Below, piece after piece: positions 54,942 to 63,063 of a stretch of DNA of 64,000 nucleotides; within the stretch, counting starts at the first letter, position 1, and each line of letters starts with the position of its first letter. The notes beneath the pieces were generated by a model. The model ran no database searches, was not told the origin of the DNA, and was given only the letters and a program-made list of their open reading frames with translations. Made by a program: the position numbers and the translations under genes. Origin of the DNA: Litorilituus sediminis (GTDB lineage: Bacteria; Pseudomonadota; Gammaproteobacteria; Enterobacterales; Alteromonadaceae); contig NZ_CP034759.1 in the NCBI RefSeq assembly GCF_004295665.1, positions 3,844,001 through 3,908,000 on the forward strand. The letters run 5' to 3'.

Positions 54942-55679
54942 TTATGGCTGAGTGCGGTTAAAGTAACGCTTGATAATGGCTTGGTATTCTTCAGTGGTTT
55001 TGACTTGCTTTAGCATGTCATTGAATTCATCACGTAGTTGCTTATCATGAAAAGCGACGCTTGAAGGTACTTGTGGAATCAAATTAAACTCGTCAAAAAT
55101 ATCATTTCTCTTGTCTTCGCTTGATTGAAAATAGAAGTAATAAAAAACGTATTTATCTAAAACGGCATAATCAAAACGCTCTTTATAAAGTAACTGGGGA
55201 ATGACACTCATATCGTTCACTTCATGGTAATGACTTTGTTGTGAAAGCATAACGAACTCTTCGCCGAAATAACCTTTTGCCCCTTGAAAGGTGATAATGG
55301 AGTGACCTGCCAAATCTGTCAGACTTTTTGGCGAAAATTCATTTTTAGCCAAAGAAAAAACAGTAGGTAAATAGTTAATAATGGCATTAGAACTATAGAT
55401 CCCTGGCTTGTCTTCTTGCCAAAAAATAGGGGTTGTTGCATCTAACCTGCCTGCGTGCACTTCAATAGCTGAGCGTGCTAAGCCGAAAAAATGAAAGTTG
55501 ACCTGATAGCCTAATTTATTTAAAACAAGGGCGGTGATATCTAAATCAATGCCCTTATTTTTGCCATTAATTGTGTGTGGTGGCGCTTCACTAGTGCCTA
55601 TGGAAATAGTTTTTTTTGCACAAACCAGCTGCGGTGTGAGTAGATAAGTTATTAGCGCAAAGCTGACAACAGCTTTCAT
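54942..55679 (-). CDS. Periplasmic solute-binding protein (SBP_bac_3-like), orphan
   Basis: 245 residues with a signal peptide (FALITYLLTPQLVCA) and a strong ribosome site (AAGGAGG). Family-3 binding-protein blocks: KGIDLDITALVLNKLGY near 40, LTDLAGHSIITFQGAKGYF near 119, and FDYAVLDKYVFYYFYF near 170. It is a paralogue of those at 17829-18584 and 40571-41329. It has no transporter partner nearby. Ligand unknown. Confidence 0.78.
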   Translation of the reverse strand: MKAVVSFALITYLLTPQLVCAKKTISIGTSEAPPHTINGKNKGIDLDITALVLNKLGYQVNFHFFGLARSAIEVHAGRLDATTPIFWQEDKPGIYSSNAIINYLPTVFSLAKNEFSPKSLTDLAGHSIITFQGAKGYFGEEFVMLSQQSHYHEVNDMSVIPQLLYKERFDYAVLDKYVFYYFYFQSSEDKRNDIFDEFNLIPQVPSSVAFHDKQLRDEFNDMLKQVKTTEEYQAIIKRYFNRTQP

Positions 55680-55745
55680 ATTTTGTCCCTCCTTAACATC
55701 AAGATTTAGTATAGCAGGGCTTATTTTCGCTGATTAATATTGGAG

Positions 55746-56276
55746 TTAAAGGCTAAGCTTTTCTTGCAAACGATTGATTTGTAGCGCTTGCACCTTATTG
55801 ACTATATCGGCGAGTTTATCTAACCCGCCCTCTACATAGCCAGTCACCTGATATTGAAAGCTTATTTTGGTTTTATCTGCATCAATATGGGTAAATTTCC
55901 ACGCCATACCGCCATGCACTCCCAGCATTTGTAATGGACCTAGACCACCTGTCATACGTACTTCTTTATTAGGCTCTACATAAGTGACTAACATGTGAAG
56001 TGCTTGCTTATCACCTTCGATTTCACAAAAACAGCCGCCAACTTTAGCGTCTATGGTTAAGTTCTCTGACTTGCCAAACCAGGTGTGATCGGGATGCCAC
56101 CATTGACTTACTTTTAGAAACTGTAGATAAGCTGTCTCTGTATCAACAGGTACTTGTACTTCAATGTTAATAACAAAGCCATTATCAGCTTTACTAATAA
56201 CTTCACTGTGACTCGCTGGTGAAATAACGAGTAAAGCGATAACCAATAATTTTATTACTATATGCGTGTGTAACAT
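55746..56276 (-). CDS. SRPBCC-family exported protein
   Basis: 176 residues with a signal peptide (LLVIALLVISPASHS). The rest is a START/Bet v1-like domain of the AHSA1/polyketide-cyclase kind: VPVDTETAYLQFLKVSQWWH, GCFCEIEGDKQALHM, WKFTHIDADKTKISFQYQVT. Export is unusual for this fold, which is usually cytosolic. It lies 17 bases after the LysM-like gene on the same strand and may share its transcript. Confidence 0.82.
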   Translation of the reverse strand: MLHTHIVIKLLVIALLVISPASHSEVISKADNGFVINIEVQVPVDTETAYLQFLKVSQWWHPDHTWFGKSENLTIDAKVGGCFCEIEGDKQALHMLVTYVEPNKEVRMTGGLGPLQMLGVHGGMAWKFTHIDADKTKISFQYQVTGYVEGGLDKLADIVNKVQALQINRLQEKLSL

Positions 56277-56293
56277 GAATTTTATCCATTATT

Positions 56294-57022
56294 TCATTTG
56301 CGATTATTTAAAGCGTTAAATTTTTGCTGCATTTGTTTTTTACCGCCTAACTTAGCAAGGGATTGTGGGTTAGGGCACACAAGTAAAGCGCCACTTTTTA
56401 ATTGGCTAATATGTTGATTATTAAACTGGGCTAAGTTACTTTGATATATGGCTATCATGGCGCTATAGACATCAGTACTCCACTCTAGCTTGTAGCGACT
56501 GGCAATACTCCACAAGGTCTCATTATTATTCTTTCTGGTTAATAAGCACTGCTGTTTTTGCGCGTTAATACCCGTTTGGGTGACAACGGGGGGAATATCA
56601 TTTTTAATGCTTGTCGTAGCAAAGTTGTCATTGGGTTTGATTGCACTGCTGATAATTGTTTTATCAGATGCTAATGTCGCACGCTCTTTTGATAACGGGA
56701 CCTCTTTAACCTTGAGCCATTGACTACTGTTTTTTTCATAAACATTGATTCTAGCAGGTAGTTTTAGTGCCATGCTGCCTTTAATTCGCAGCATGTAATC
56801 ATTTAATCGTTTAAATTCTAGCGGCCATTCAGCATTTTGACTCACTAAGGTAAATTTAATGGGCTTGGCTCGTTGCTCAACAATATTCAACTTTATCGAA
56901 AGCGCTTGCTCGCCTGAGGACTCAATTTCATGCAGGCTTATGTGCTTTATCTTGGCAAAACTTGATGCAGAAAACAGCGCTGATAACAGGATAAAGACAG
57001 AGAGTTTTTTTTGAACAACCAT
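56294..57022 (-). CDS. FimV-like LysM-domain exported protein
   Basis: 242 residues with a signal peptide (VFILLSALFSASSFA). Residues 24-115 resemble the FimV N-terminal beta domain. The later NETLWSIASRYKLEWSTDVY, MIAIYQSNLAQFNNQHI, then LKSGALLVCP follow the LysM pattern of FimV (DTLWSIA; ALYxANPxAF; LKxGxxLxxP). FimV-type proteins bind peptidoglycan and organise the cell pole and type IV pili. This copy lacks the long cytoplasmic acidic part, so it is only the periplasmic segment. It is first of a pair with the SRPBCC gene. Confidence 0.78.
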   Translation of the reverse strand: MVVQKKLSVFILLSALFSASSFAKIKHISLHEIESSGEQALSIKLNIVEQRAKPIKFTLVSQNAEWPLEFKRLNDYMLRIKGSMALKLPARINVYEKNSSQWLKVKEVPLSKERATLASDKTIISSAIKPNDNFATTSIKNDIPPVVTQTGINAQKQQCLLTRKNNNETLWSIASRYKLEWSTDVYSAMIAIYQSNLAQFNNQHISQLKSGALLVCPNPQSLAKLGGKKQMQQKFNALNNRK

Positions 57023-57233
57023 TGAGTACCCGTAAACTATAATGCTAATTCATTAACATTAGCATTAAATTCAATTGACTTTAAAGAGTAATTTATATGC
57101 GGATAGCTGTTTTCACTCTTTGCTTAGTTAACCCTTCACTGCGTTATTGATTTAACATGGTGACAAGGTATAGTCAGTTTAGGCAGTGTTAAAAACTTAG
57201 CTAAGTGTTTAGTTCTGGGGAGGCTAGTTGTTT

Positions 57234-57764
57234 ATGCGATTAATAGATAAATTGATTTTTGGCTTAAGCTTAATTATCGCGCTACAAGTGCCGCAGTTGG
57301 CTGATCATTATCAGCAGTTTATTTTCGGCCTTTATCAGGCGACTCACGCGCAAGTATTAGGGTATCAGCAAACAGCCCGTTTACATGAATATGAGGATGT
57401 GAATGCCATGATAGCTCATCATTTGCAAAATGATGTTAAAAGCGTGCGTACAGATGCCCAGCAAAAGCTTGATACCTTGGCACTACATCAGAGTTTAATT
57501 GAGCTTAATCAGGTATTTGAAACCGGCAACTTAATTGAAAAAGCTTATACCATGTTACAGCCAGCGCATTTTTCCTATTTAGAGAAAACATTAACTCATT
57601 TTACTTTGGGCGTGCCTTTATCTGCTAACGCGATTGGCTTTAGCGTAGTATTTGCCTTATTGTTAAATTTAGTGATTACTTCACCTGTGTTGCTGTTTAC
57701 TTATGTTAGAAAACGCAGACAAAGAGCACATGCCCTTATGCCAAGCAAAGAAAAACATGACTAA
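57234..57764 (+). CDS. DUF2937 family inner membrane protein
   Basis: 176 residues from the ATG at 57234 (GGAGG ten bases upstream; a TTG at 57228 is the alternative). Hydrophobic segments are at the N-terminus (LIDKLIFGLSLIIALQVPQL) and near 130-158, with a helical domain between them that should face the periplasm. The LIFGLxxxIALQxPxLxDxYxQ start is the DUF2937 signature. Function unknown. It immediately precedes the 5'-nucleotidase gene. Confidence 0.82.
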   Translation: MRLIDKLIFGLSLIIALQVPQLADHYQQFIFGLYQATHAQVLGYQQTARLHEYEDVNAMIAHHLQNDVKSVRTDAQQKLDTLALHQSLIELNQVFETGNLIEKAYTMLQPAHFSYLEKTLTHFTLGVPLSANAIGFSVVFALLLNLVITSPVLLFTYVRKRRQRAHALMPSKEKHD

Positions 57765-57818
57765 TTGGACAGGTTTGTTTTACAATCTAAAAATCTCGCT
57801 TTTATGTTGAACTTTATC

Positions 57819-59462
57819 ATGCTTATTTCTCGTACTCGCTTTGTTGTTATTGCTGCCACTTGCTTGTTTTTGTCTGGTTGTGCGGATAGTGTTTTTGTTA
57901 AAGCGCCGCCAGCTGATGTTAAGAAATTAGTGATATTACATACCAATGATCACCATGGTCGCTTTTGGCACAACGAGCAAGGCGAATATGGCATGGCAGC
58001 AAGAAAAACCTTGCTAGATAAATTAAGGGCACAAGCAAAAGCGCAAGGGCAAGAGGTCATTTTATTATCGGGTGGCGATATTAATACCGGTGTACCTGAA
58101 TCAGATATGCAAATGGCTGAGCCTGATTTTAAAGGCATGTCGTTATTAGGTTATGATGCCATGGCGATTGGCAATCATGAGTTTGATAACCCTCTTTCGG
58201 TGCTAGAGAAACAACATGAATGGGCAAACTTTCCGCTGTTATCTGCCAATATTATTGATAAAACAACAGGGCAGTATGCCTATCAAGCAACGAGTGTCAT
58301 TCAAAAAGGTAATATCAGTATTGCCCTTGTTGGTTTAACAACAACGGATACTGAAGTTATTGGTAATCCAGAATATATCTCTCACTTAGCATTTACCAAC
58401 CCAGTTGCTGCTACGAAAAAAGCATTGGCAGAAATTCGTGCAGCCGCAACGCCAGATATCACCATTGCCGTGACCCATATGGGACATTTTACTGATGCTA
58501 AACATGGTATTAATGCTCCGGGTGATGTCACCTTAGCAAGAGGCATGGCGCAGGGCGAGCTCGATGTTATTATTGGTGGTCACTCGCAAGAGCCTGTGTG
58601 TATGGCGCAAGAAAATCAAGCGCTAACTGACTATCAACCCGGTGATAATTGCACGCCTGATAAACAAAATGGCACTTGGATTATGCAAGCGCATGAGTGG
58701 GGCAAGTACGTTGGTAAGGCGGAATTTGAAATAATTAATCAAGAGGTAAACCTGGTTTCTTATCAGTTAATTCCTGTTAATTTAATTAATAACAAGCATA
58801 AGCAAACTGATGGCGTGCAAGAGAAGTTTGTTGGTGGCGAGCTTGAAAAAGATGCTGATATTTATCAATTTTTATTGCCGTATCAGCAAAAGGGTGAAGG
58901 GAAAATTCTTAAGCCAGTTGGCTCAATTAATGGCAGATTAGAAGGTGACAGAAGCATTGTACGCTTTCAACAAACTAATTTAGGTCGCTTAATTGCAGCA
59001 GCGCAAATGGCTAAAGTCAATGCGGATTTTGGTATTATCAGCTCAGGCGGTATTCGAAATTCTATTGATGCGGGTGAGGTTAATTATAAGCAAATCCTCT
59101 CGGTACATCCGTTTAAGAACCGTATTGTTTATGTTGATATGTTAGGTAAAGAGCTAGAGCAATATCTCACCACAATTGCGAAGTATCCACCTGATTCAGG
59201 CGCTTATACTCAATTTTATGGTGTCTCTTTGCAAAGCGTTAATGGCCAAATTAAAGATATCCGTATTCAAGGGCAACCGATAGCAGCAAATAAGCAGTAT
59301 CGCTTTAGTATTAACTCTTATAATGCCGCAGGTGGTGATGGTTACCCTAAACTACTTGAACATCCAGGTTATGTGGCAACTCATTATATTGATGCTGAAG
59401 TGTTAAAAGAGTTTATCAGTAACAATAGCCCTATTGACGTTACTCAGTATGAGCCTAAGTAA
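57819..59462 (+). CDS. ushA: Periplasmic 5'-nucleotidase / UDP-sugar hydrolase, lipoprotein
   Basis: 547 residues from the ATG at 57819; an ATG at 57804 is equally possible, and neither has a clear ribosome site. The signal MLISRTRFVVIAATCLFLSGC ends in the lipobox LSGC, so it is membrane-anchored like the Vibrio NutA form rather than soluble as in E. coli. The metallophosphatase domain shows LHTNDHHGRFW, LLSGGDINTG, AIGNHEFDN, VTHMGHF and IIGGHSQEPVCM. The C-terminal substrate domain has NGRLEGDRSIVRFQQTNLGR and NAAGGDGYP. It dephosphorylates nucleotides outside the cytoplasm so nucleosides can be taken up. It is convergent with the acetyltransferase gene. Confidence 0.93.
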   Translation: MLISRTRFVVIAATCLFLSGCADSVFVKAPPADVKKLVILHTNDHHGRFWHNEQGEYGMAARKTLLDKLRAQAKAQGQEVILLSGGDINTGVPESDMQMAEPDFKGMSLLGYDAMAIGNHEFDNPLSVLEKQHEWANFPLLSANIIDKTTGQYAYQATSVIQKGNISIALVGLTTTDTEVIGNPEYISHLAFTNPVAATKKALAEIRAAATPDITIAVTHMGHFTDAKHGINAPGDVTLARGMAQGELDVIIGGHSQEPVCMAQENQALTDYQPGDNCTPDKQNGTWIMQAHEWGKYVGKAEFEIINQEVNLVSYQLIPVNLINNKHKQTDGVQEKFVGGELEKDADIYQFLLPYQQKGEGKILKPVGSINGRLEGDRSIVRFQQTNLGRLIAAAQMAKVNADFGIISSGGIRNSIDAGEVNYKQILSVHPFKNRIVYVDMLGKELEQYLTTIAKYPPDSGAYTQFYGVSLQSVNGQIKDIRIQGQPIAANKQYRFSINSYNAAGGDGYPKLLEHPGYVATHYIDAEVLKEFISNNSPIDVTQYEPK

Positions 59463-59475
59463 CTGAACAAAGACG

Positions 59476-60057
59476 TTATTGAGCTTGTTGTGCTAGCCAG
59501 TTAGTAGCTAACAGGCCATAGTCATATTGATCTGTCCATTCGCTGCCCAATAGGTAGTGCTGTTTAAAGTGAGCTTCACGGATAAAGCCGAGCTTCTCCA
59601 TCACTTTATATGAAGCAATATTTCTCGGATCGCACTTAGCAACCAGTTTAACAAAGCCAAATTCTTTAAAAAGAAAGTCGATTAGTAATTGGCAAGCTTG
59701 GGTGCAATAGCCTTTTCCTGAGGCAGTTTTAGTTAGTCGATAGCCTATTTCTGCACGCTGATGCGTCCAATCTTCAATATTAAATGCAATCTCTCCGATA
59801 ACTTCATTATTGCTAGCTTGGCAAATAACTAAGCCATTCCAGCGACCTTGACTTAATTGCCATGGGCTACTCAGTTGCTCAACCATTTTTAATGTGGTGG
59901 CATCGTCTTCTGCAGGCCTAATATACCTACAATTCTCTTCATCTTGTCGATAAGCCTTAATGGCATCAAAATCACTTATTTTGCCTGTACGTAAATAGAT
60001 ATGCTCAGCCTGCAATGTCGGTGCTGAGAACTCACTATTTTCAGTGATAGTTAACAT
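59476..60057 (-). CDS. GNAT acetyltransferase (RimJ/RimL-like)
   Basis: 193 residues. The GNAT fold has IGEIAFNIEDWTHQRAEIGY, then GYCTQACQLLIDFLFKEFGF (acetyl-CoA loop region), and RNIASYKVMEKLGFIREAHF, the RimJ/RimL signature. It transfers an acetyl group from acetyl-CoA to an amine, perhaps a protein N-terminus; the substrate is not known. AAGGAG lies eight bases before the start. The promoter region upstream now adjoins the MITE-split cupin gene; the cupin's 3' end is 33 bases away. Confidence 0.88.
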   Translation of the reverse strand: MLTITENSEFSAPTLQAEHIYLRTGKISDFDAIKAYRQDEENCRYIRPAEDDATTLKMVEQLSSPWQLSQGRWNGLVICQASNNEVIGEIAFNIEDWTHQRAEIGYRLTKTASGKGYCTQACQLLIDFLFKEFGFVKLVAKCDPRNIASYKVMEKLGFIREAHFKQHYLLGSEWTDQYDYGLLATNWLAQQAQ

Positions 60058-60090
60058 AGTTTTACTCCTTTAAATTTTACTTAACACACC

Positions 60091-60670
60091 TTAATAATGA
60101 ATAGCTAACCATATGGTTTCTGTATCAGGCTTGGTCCAGTGAACGCGATGTTTTTGATGCGCTTTAATATTAATACCAATTGAATTAACTATTTGCTCAT
60201 TCAGCGAGATTTATAAGGCTTATAGGCAAGGCATTGATTGCGGAGAATGGTTATTCCCTTATCAAAATCAATAACACAGCATATATGCCTTTTAAACTCG
60301 CCCTTGGGAGCTTGTCAGGAAGATGATAATTTTACAAATTTCTTTGCTGGAGAATGACTACAGCAGCATAAATTTGCTTTATTCTCACCTCCCTGACATA
60401 GCTCTGAACTGGTCAAATAATTATTTCATTTGGTATAAGATAATCACCTTGCTTTAGTGTGATACTTGCTTGATTTTCAAAGGCAATGATTGCACTAGCT
60501 TTTAGCACAATAAGCCATTCATTTTGCTGTTGATCATACCAAAAATCTTCCGGGCTGGTTTGCCCTTTAGAGATGATGCGCTCTATTTTTAAGTGTTTTG
60601 TTTTAATGAGGTCTTCAAAGACTTCTTCAGATAAATCATCAGGTAAGTTATTAAAAATATTCATAGTCAT
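60091..60670 (-). pseudogene. Cupin domain protein gene, split by a MITE
   Basis: The upstream part (60413-60670) encodes an 85-residue product whose last residues and TGA come from the MITE end. Beyond the MITE the same strand (60091-60170) reads KAHQKHRVHWTKPDT-ETIWLAIHY and stop, the missing C-terminal cupin motif (HRVxWT, then TIWLA). Removing the element and one TAA copy restores the frame as GDYLNIKAHQKHRV. The intact protein would be about 105 residues, a single cupin of the kind with a C-terminal His pair. The split product lacks that metal-binding part, so it is very likely inactive. Confidence 0.93.
60174..60435. mobile_element. 262-bp MITE inserted in the cupin gene
   Basis: The ends TACCAATTGAATTAACTATT and, on the other strand, TACCAAATGAAATAATTATT are imperfect inverted repeats that extend for about 35 bases (to CATTCAG / CAGTTCAG). 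The flanks are TAA at 60171-60173 and TAA at 60436-60438, a 3-base target duplication (a 2-base TA reading is not excluded). There is no coding capacity inside. The size, ends and TA-rich target suggest mobilisation by a transposase in trans, perhaps of the IS630/Tc1 type. Confidence 0.88.
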
Positions 60671-60699
60671 TGCTTGTCACTTTTTTACCAGCATAACGC

Positions 60700-60731
60700 A
60701 AAAAAATACCTAGCCATAGTGGCTAGGTATT
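60700..60731 (-). terminator. Intrinsic terminator of the ABC operon
   Basis: On the minus strand: ATACCTAGCCA, loop of three, TGGCTAGGTAT, then seven Ts. Confidence 0.85.
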
Positions 60732-60771
60732 AGTCGCTAGGTATTTTTATGGTTAGTTTGTATTTTTTGAT

Positions 60772-61677
60772 TTAACTATGGCTGCGATTTGCTCTAAACC
60801 AATAGGCTAAGTACAAAAATACGCTACCCACTGCGATACCTGCGAAGCTGACTTTATCGGCAAAAATAGACATAGGAATGGTCGATACCGTGACTTTATT
60901 GTCTACATATAACTTAACTGCTTCGTTATCAATGGCAAAGTAATTAGTTAGTGCGTTGACAAAGAAGCTGGAATCAAAATTGAAGTATTGCACGATAAAT
61001 GATTCGATCAATATGATGAGTACTACAGGTACTATTGCCCATAAAAATGGCGCCTTGTTGGCGTAAATAGAAACCAACATTAACCAAGCGTAAACAGGGA
61101 ATAGCCATAAGCTGTATGGTATCAAGCTTACCCACATACTTAATGTATTGCTGATAATGTCGCTGCTAGCCCATAAGCCCCATAATGAAATATCATGGCT
61201 TATTGATATGACTGAACATAGTACAAAGCCTGCCAGTAAGAATAGGGCAAGTGTTATTGTTGCTGCCAGTAAAAATATACCGGGTAATATTAATGCGCCA
61301 ACCAATAGTTTTACGCCAACACTCATGGCATCGGAAACCGGTAAAGAGCGCCAAAATAAAATGGAAAGATCACGCCTTTCATCAAATAAACAGGCAATAA
61401 AGTAGTAGAGCTGAACTAAAGTCGCAACCAGTAAAAAAGGGGCGAATAAGGCAGAGACAAAACTATAAAATATTTTGCTAAACATAGCTCTATTTTGCGC
61501 TTCAGCTAATTGCTCCCATCTGCCAAGCCAGTAACCATTGGCAGAATCAGACAATAAATAAGCCGCTATGGGAGCTAAGATGATCAGAGCGGCAATGGTT
61601 ATAGGTAGCCATAAAAAGATCTTTTTGTACTCCCACATTTCTTTTTGAATACTTGTTTTTATTTGTAAGATATTCAT
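60772..61677 (-). CDS. ABC transporter permease (YtrA-type operon)
   Basis: 301 residues from the ATG at 61677; AGGAGG is seven bases upstream and the ATG overlaps the TAA of the ATPase gene by one base. There are about six membrane segments, starting at 21-43. A cytoplasmic stretch (LFDERRDLSILFWRSLPVSD) is the ABC-2-type coupling region seen in antibiotic and lantibiotic-export permeases. It ends in a basic tail. Together with the ATPase and GntR regulator it forms a three-gene exporter operon with a strong terminator. The cargo is unknown; relatives respond to cell-wall-active compounds. Confidence 0.87.
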   Translation of the reverse strand: MNILQIKTSIQKEMWEYKKIFLWLPITIAALIILAPIAAYLLSDSANGYWLGRWEQLAEAQNRAMFSKIFYSFVSALFAPFLLVATLVQLYYFIACLFDERRDLSILFWRSLPVSDAMSVGVKLLVGALILPGIFLLAATITLALFLLAGFVLCSVISISHDISLWGLWASSDIISNTLSMWVSLIPYSLWLFPVYAWLMLVSIYANKAPFLWAIVPVVLIILIESFIVQYFNFDSSFFVNALTNYFAIDNEAVKLYVDNKVTVSTIPMSIFADKVSFAGIAVGSVFLYLAYWFRANRSHS

Positions 61678-62534
61678 TAGCAAGCCTCCTTGGTCATTAC
61701 ACCAACAAATATGTCTGCCAAGCTTGGTGAGCTTATATGACCTAATGCTGAAAGTTGTGCATCATTGGCATTATCAAATAACATGGTAGTAAGCCCCATA
61801 ATGCTATTAGCCGTTAGTGGCTGTAAATCTTGTGCTTGTGCGAGGTTCTCATGATTCACTGCAACCAGTTTAAAGCGTTCTTTAATGCGCTCTGTACTGT
61901 CTGATAACACCACTTTGCCTTCTTGAATAAAAGCGACATCAGTGAGAATGTGTTCAATTTCTTCTATTTGATGTGTGGTGACGATAATGCACTTATCTTC
62001 GCTATAAAAGTCTTCTAATAAGTGCGTGTAGAACTGGCGTCTTGTTAAAATATCTAGCCCCAGTGTTGGTTCATCTAAAATAAGTACTTTAGCGTCGATA
62101 GCTAAAATTAATGCTAAATGAACTTGTACTATCATGCCTTTAGATAACTGTTTAATTTTAGACTTTTTGGCAATATTGGTTTTCGCGAGAAAAGCTTCGG
62201 CTTTTTCTCGATCAAAATTAGGGTGAACACCAGCCATGTAAACTAGGGCTTGTTCAACTTTCATCCATTTAGGTAATACGGCGACGTCGGCGATGTAAGC
62301 AACGTCTTTTAGCATTGCGGTGCGCTCTTTATTGGGGTTATAACCTAAAACATCAACGCTACCTTCAAAATCAGTTAACCCTAATATAGCCTGAAAACAC
62401 GTGGTTTTACCTGCGCCATTAGGGCCAACTAACCCTAAAATTTGCCCTGCTTCAATCGTCAGGTTGACCTCATTTACGACCTTTTTATTATGGTATTGTT
62501 TGCTTAAATTGTTCGTTGTGATCAATGTTGTCAT
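61677..62534 (-). CDS. ABC transporter ATP-binding protein
   Basis: 285 residues. Walker A GLVGPNGAGKTTCFQ (about 35-49), signature KQLSKGMIVQVHLALILA, Walker B VLILDEPTLGLD (about 146-158) and the switch His in IIVTTHQIEE. The signature has LSKGM where LSGGQ is usual, as is common in YtrB/BcrA-type exporters. The ATG shares bases with the stop of the GntR gene (TAATG), and its own stop overlaps the permease start. Confidence 0.93.
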   Translation of the reverse strand: MTTLITTNNLSKQYHNKKVVNEVNLTIEAGQILGLVGPNGAGKTTCFQAILGLTDFEGSVDVLGYNPNKERTAMLKDVAYIADVAVLPKWMKVEQALVYMAGVHPNFDREKAEAFLAKTNIAKKSKIKQLSKGMIVQVHLALILAIDAKVLILDEPTLGLDILTRRQFYTHLLEDFYSEDKCIIVTTHQIEEIEHILTDVAFIQEGKVVLSDSTERIKERFKLVAVNHENLAQAQDLQPLTANSIMGLTTMLFDNANDAQLSALGHISSPSLADIFVGVMTKEAC

Positions 62535-62896
62535 TACTTATCCTCCGTAATGTTGGCAAGTAACTCAGCAGCTGACAGTTGCAACCTAGAGATTTGCTGT
62601 TTTATTTCTGGCCACTGCTTGGTTAAAAAGGCCTCTCTTTCTCTTGCTAGCATAATTTCTTGGGTTCCTTGTTTTACAAATAGACCTTTACCGCGTTGCT
62701 TTTCTATTAGATTTTCGTCTTGCAACATTTGATAAGCTTTTGAAATGGTTATCGGGTTTAGTTGATATTGTGCCGCCACACTTCTTACTGAGGGGAGCGC
62801 TTCACCTTCTTTGATATAGCCATCTATTATCCTTGAAACTACTTGCTGATAGAGCTGCAAGTAGATGGGAGTTTCATTATTCCATTGTGCTGTCAT
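62534..62896 (-). CDS. GntR-family regulator (YtrA subfamily)
   Basis: 120 residues from the ATG at 62896; the frame also has a TTG at 62908 with no ribosome site. A winged helix (about 10-75: IYLQLYQQVVSRIIDGYIKE; LPSVRSVAAQYQLNPITISK) is followed by a short helical dimer domain, the YtrA size. It should repress its own operon until an antibiotic or other signal appears. An imperfect GTG-N8-CAC inverted repeat at 62933-62946 is a possible operator. Confidence 0.9.
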   Translation of the reverse strand: MTAQWNNETPIYLQLYQQVVSRIIDGYIKEGEALPSVRSVAAQYQLNPITISKAYQMLQDENLIEKQRGKGLFVKQGTQEIMLAREREAFLTKQWPEIKQQISRLQLSAAELLANITEDK

Positions 62897-62932
62897 GTCA
62901 TCGCCCAAGTACTTTTTATAAATTTGTATATA

Positions 62933-62946
62933 GTGTTATACATCAC
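62933..62946 (-). promoter_or_regulatory. Possible operator of the YtrA-type regulator
   Basis: GTGTTATACATCAC matches its own reverse complement at 10 of 14 positions and lies 37 bases before the regulator start. Weak on its own. Confidence 0.3.
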
Positions 62947-63063
62947 CAGCACACCTAGAGCAAATTAAATTGTTAGCGTAAATGTAAAAAAGTATGTGAA
63001 AGGCCGTATTTTACTGCCTTAATTTTTACGCTCTTAACAACAGCTAGCTGGTTTTAAGTCAGG

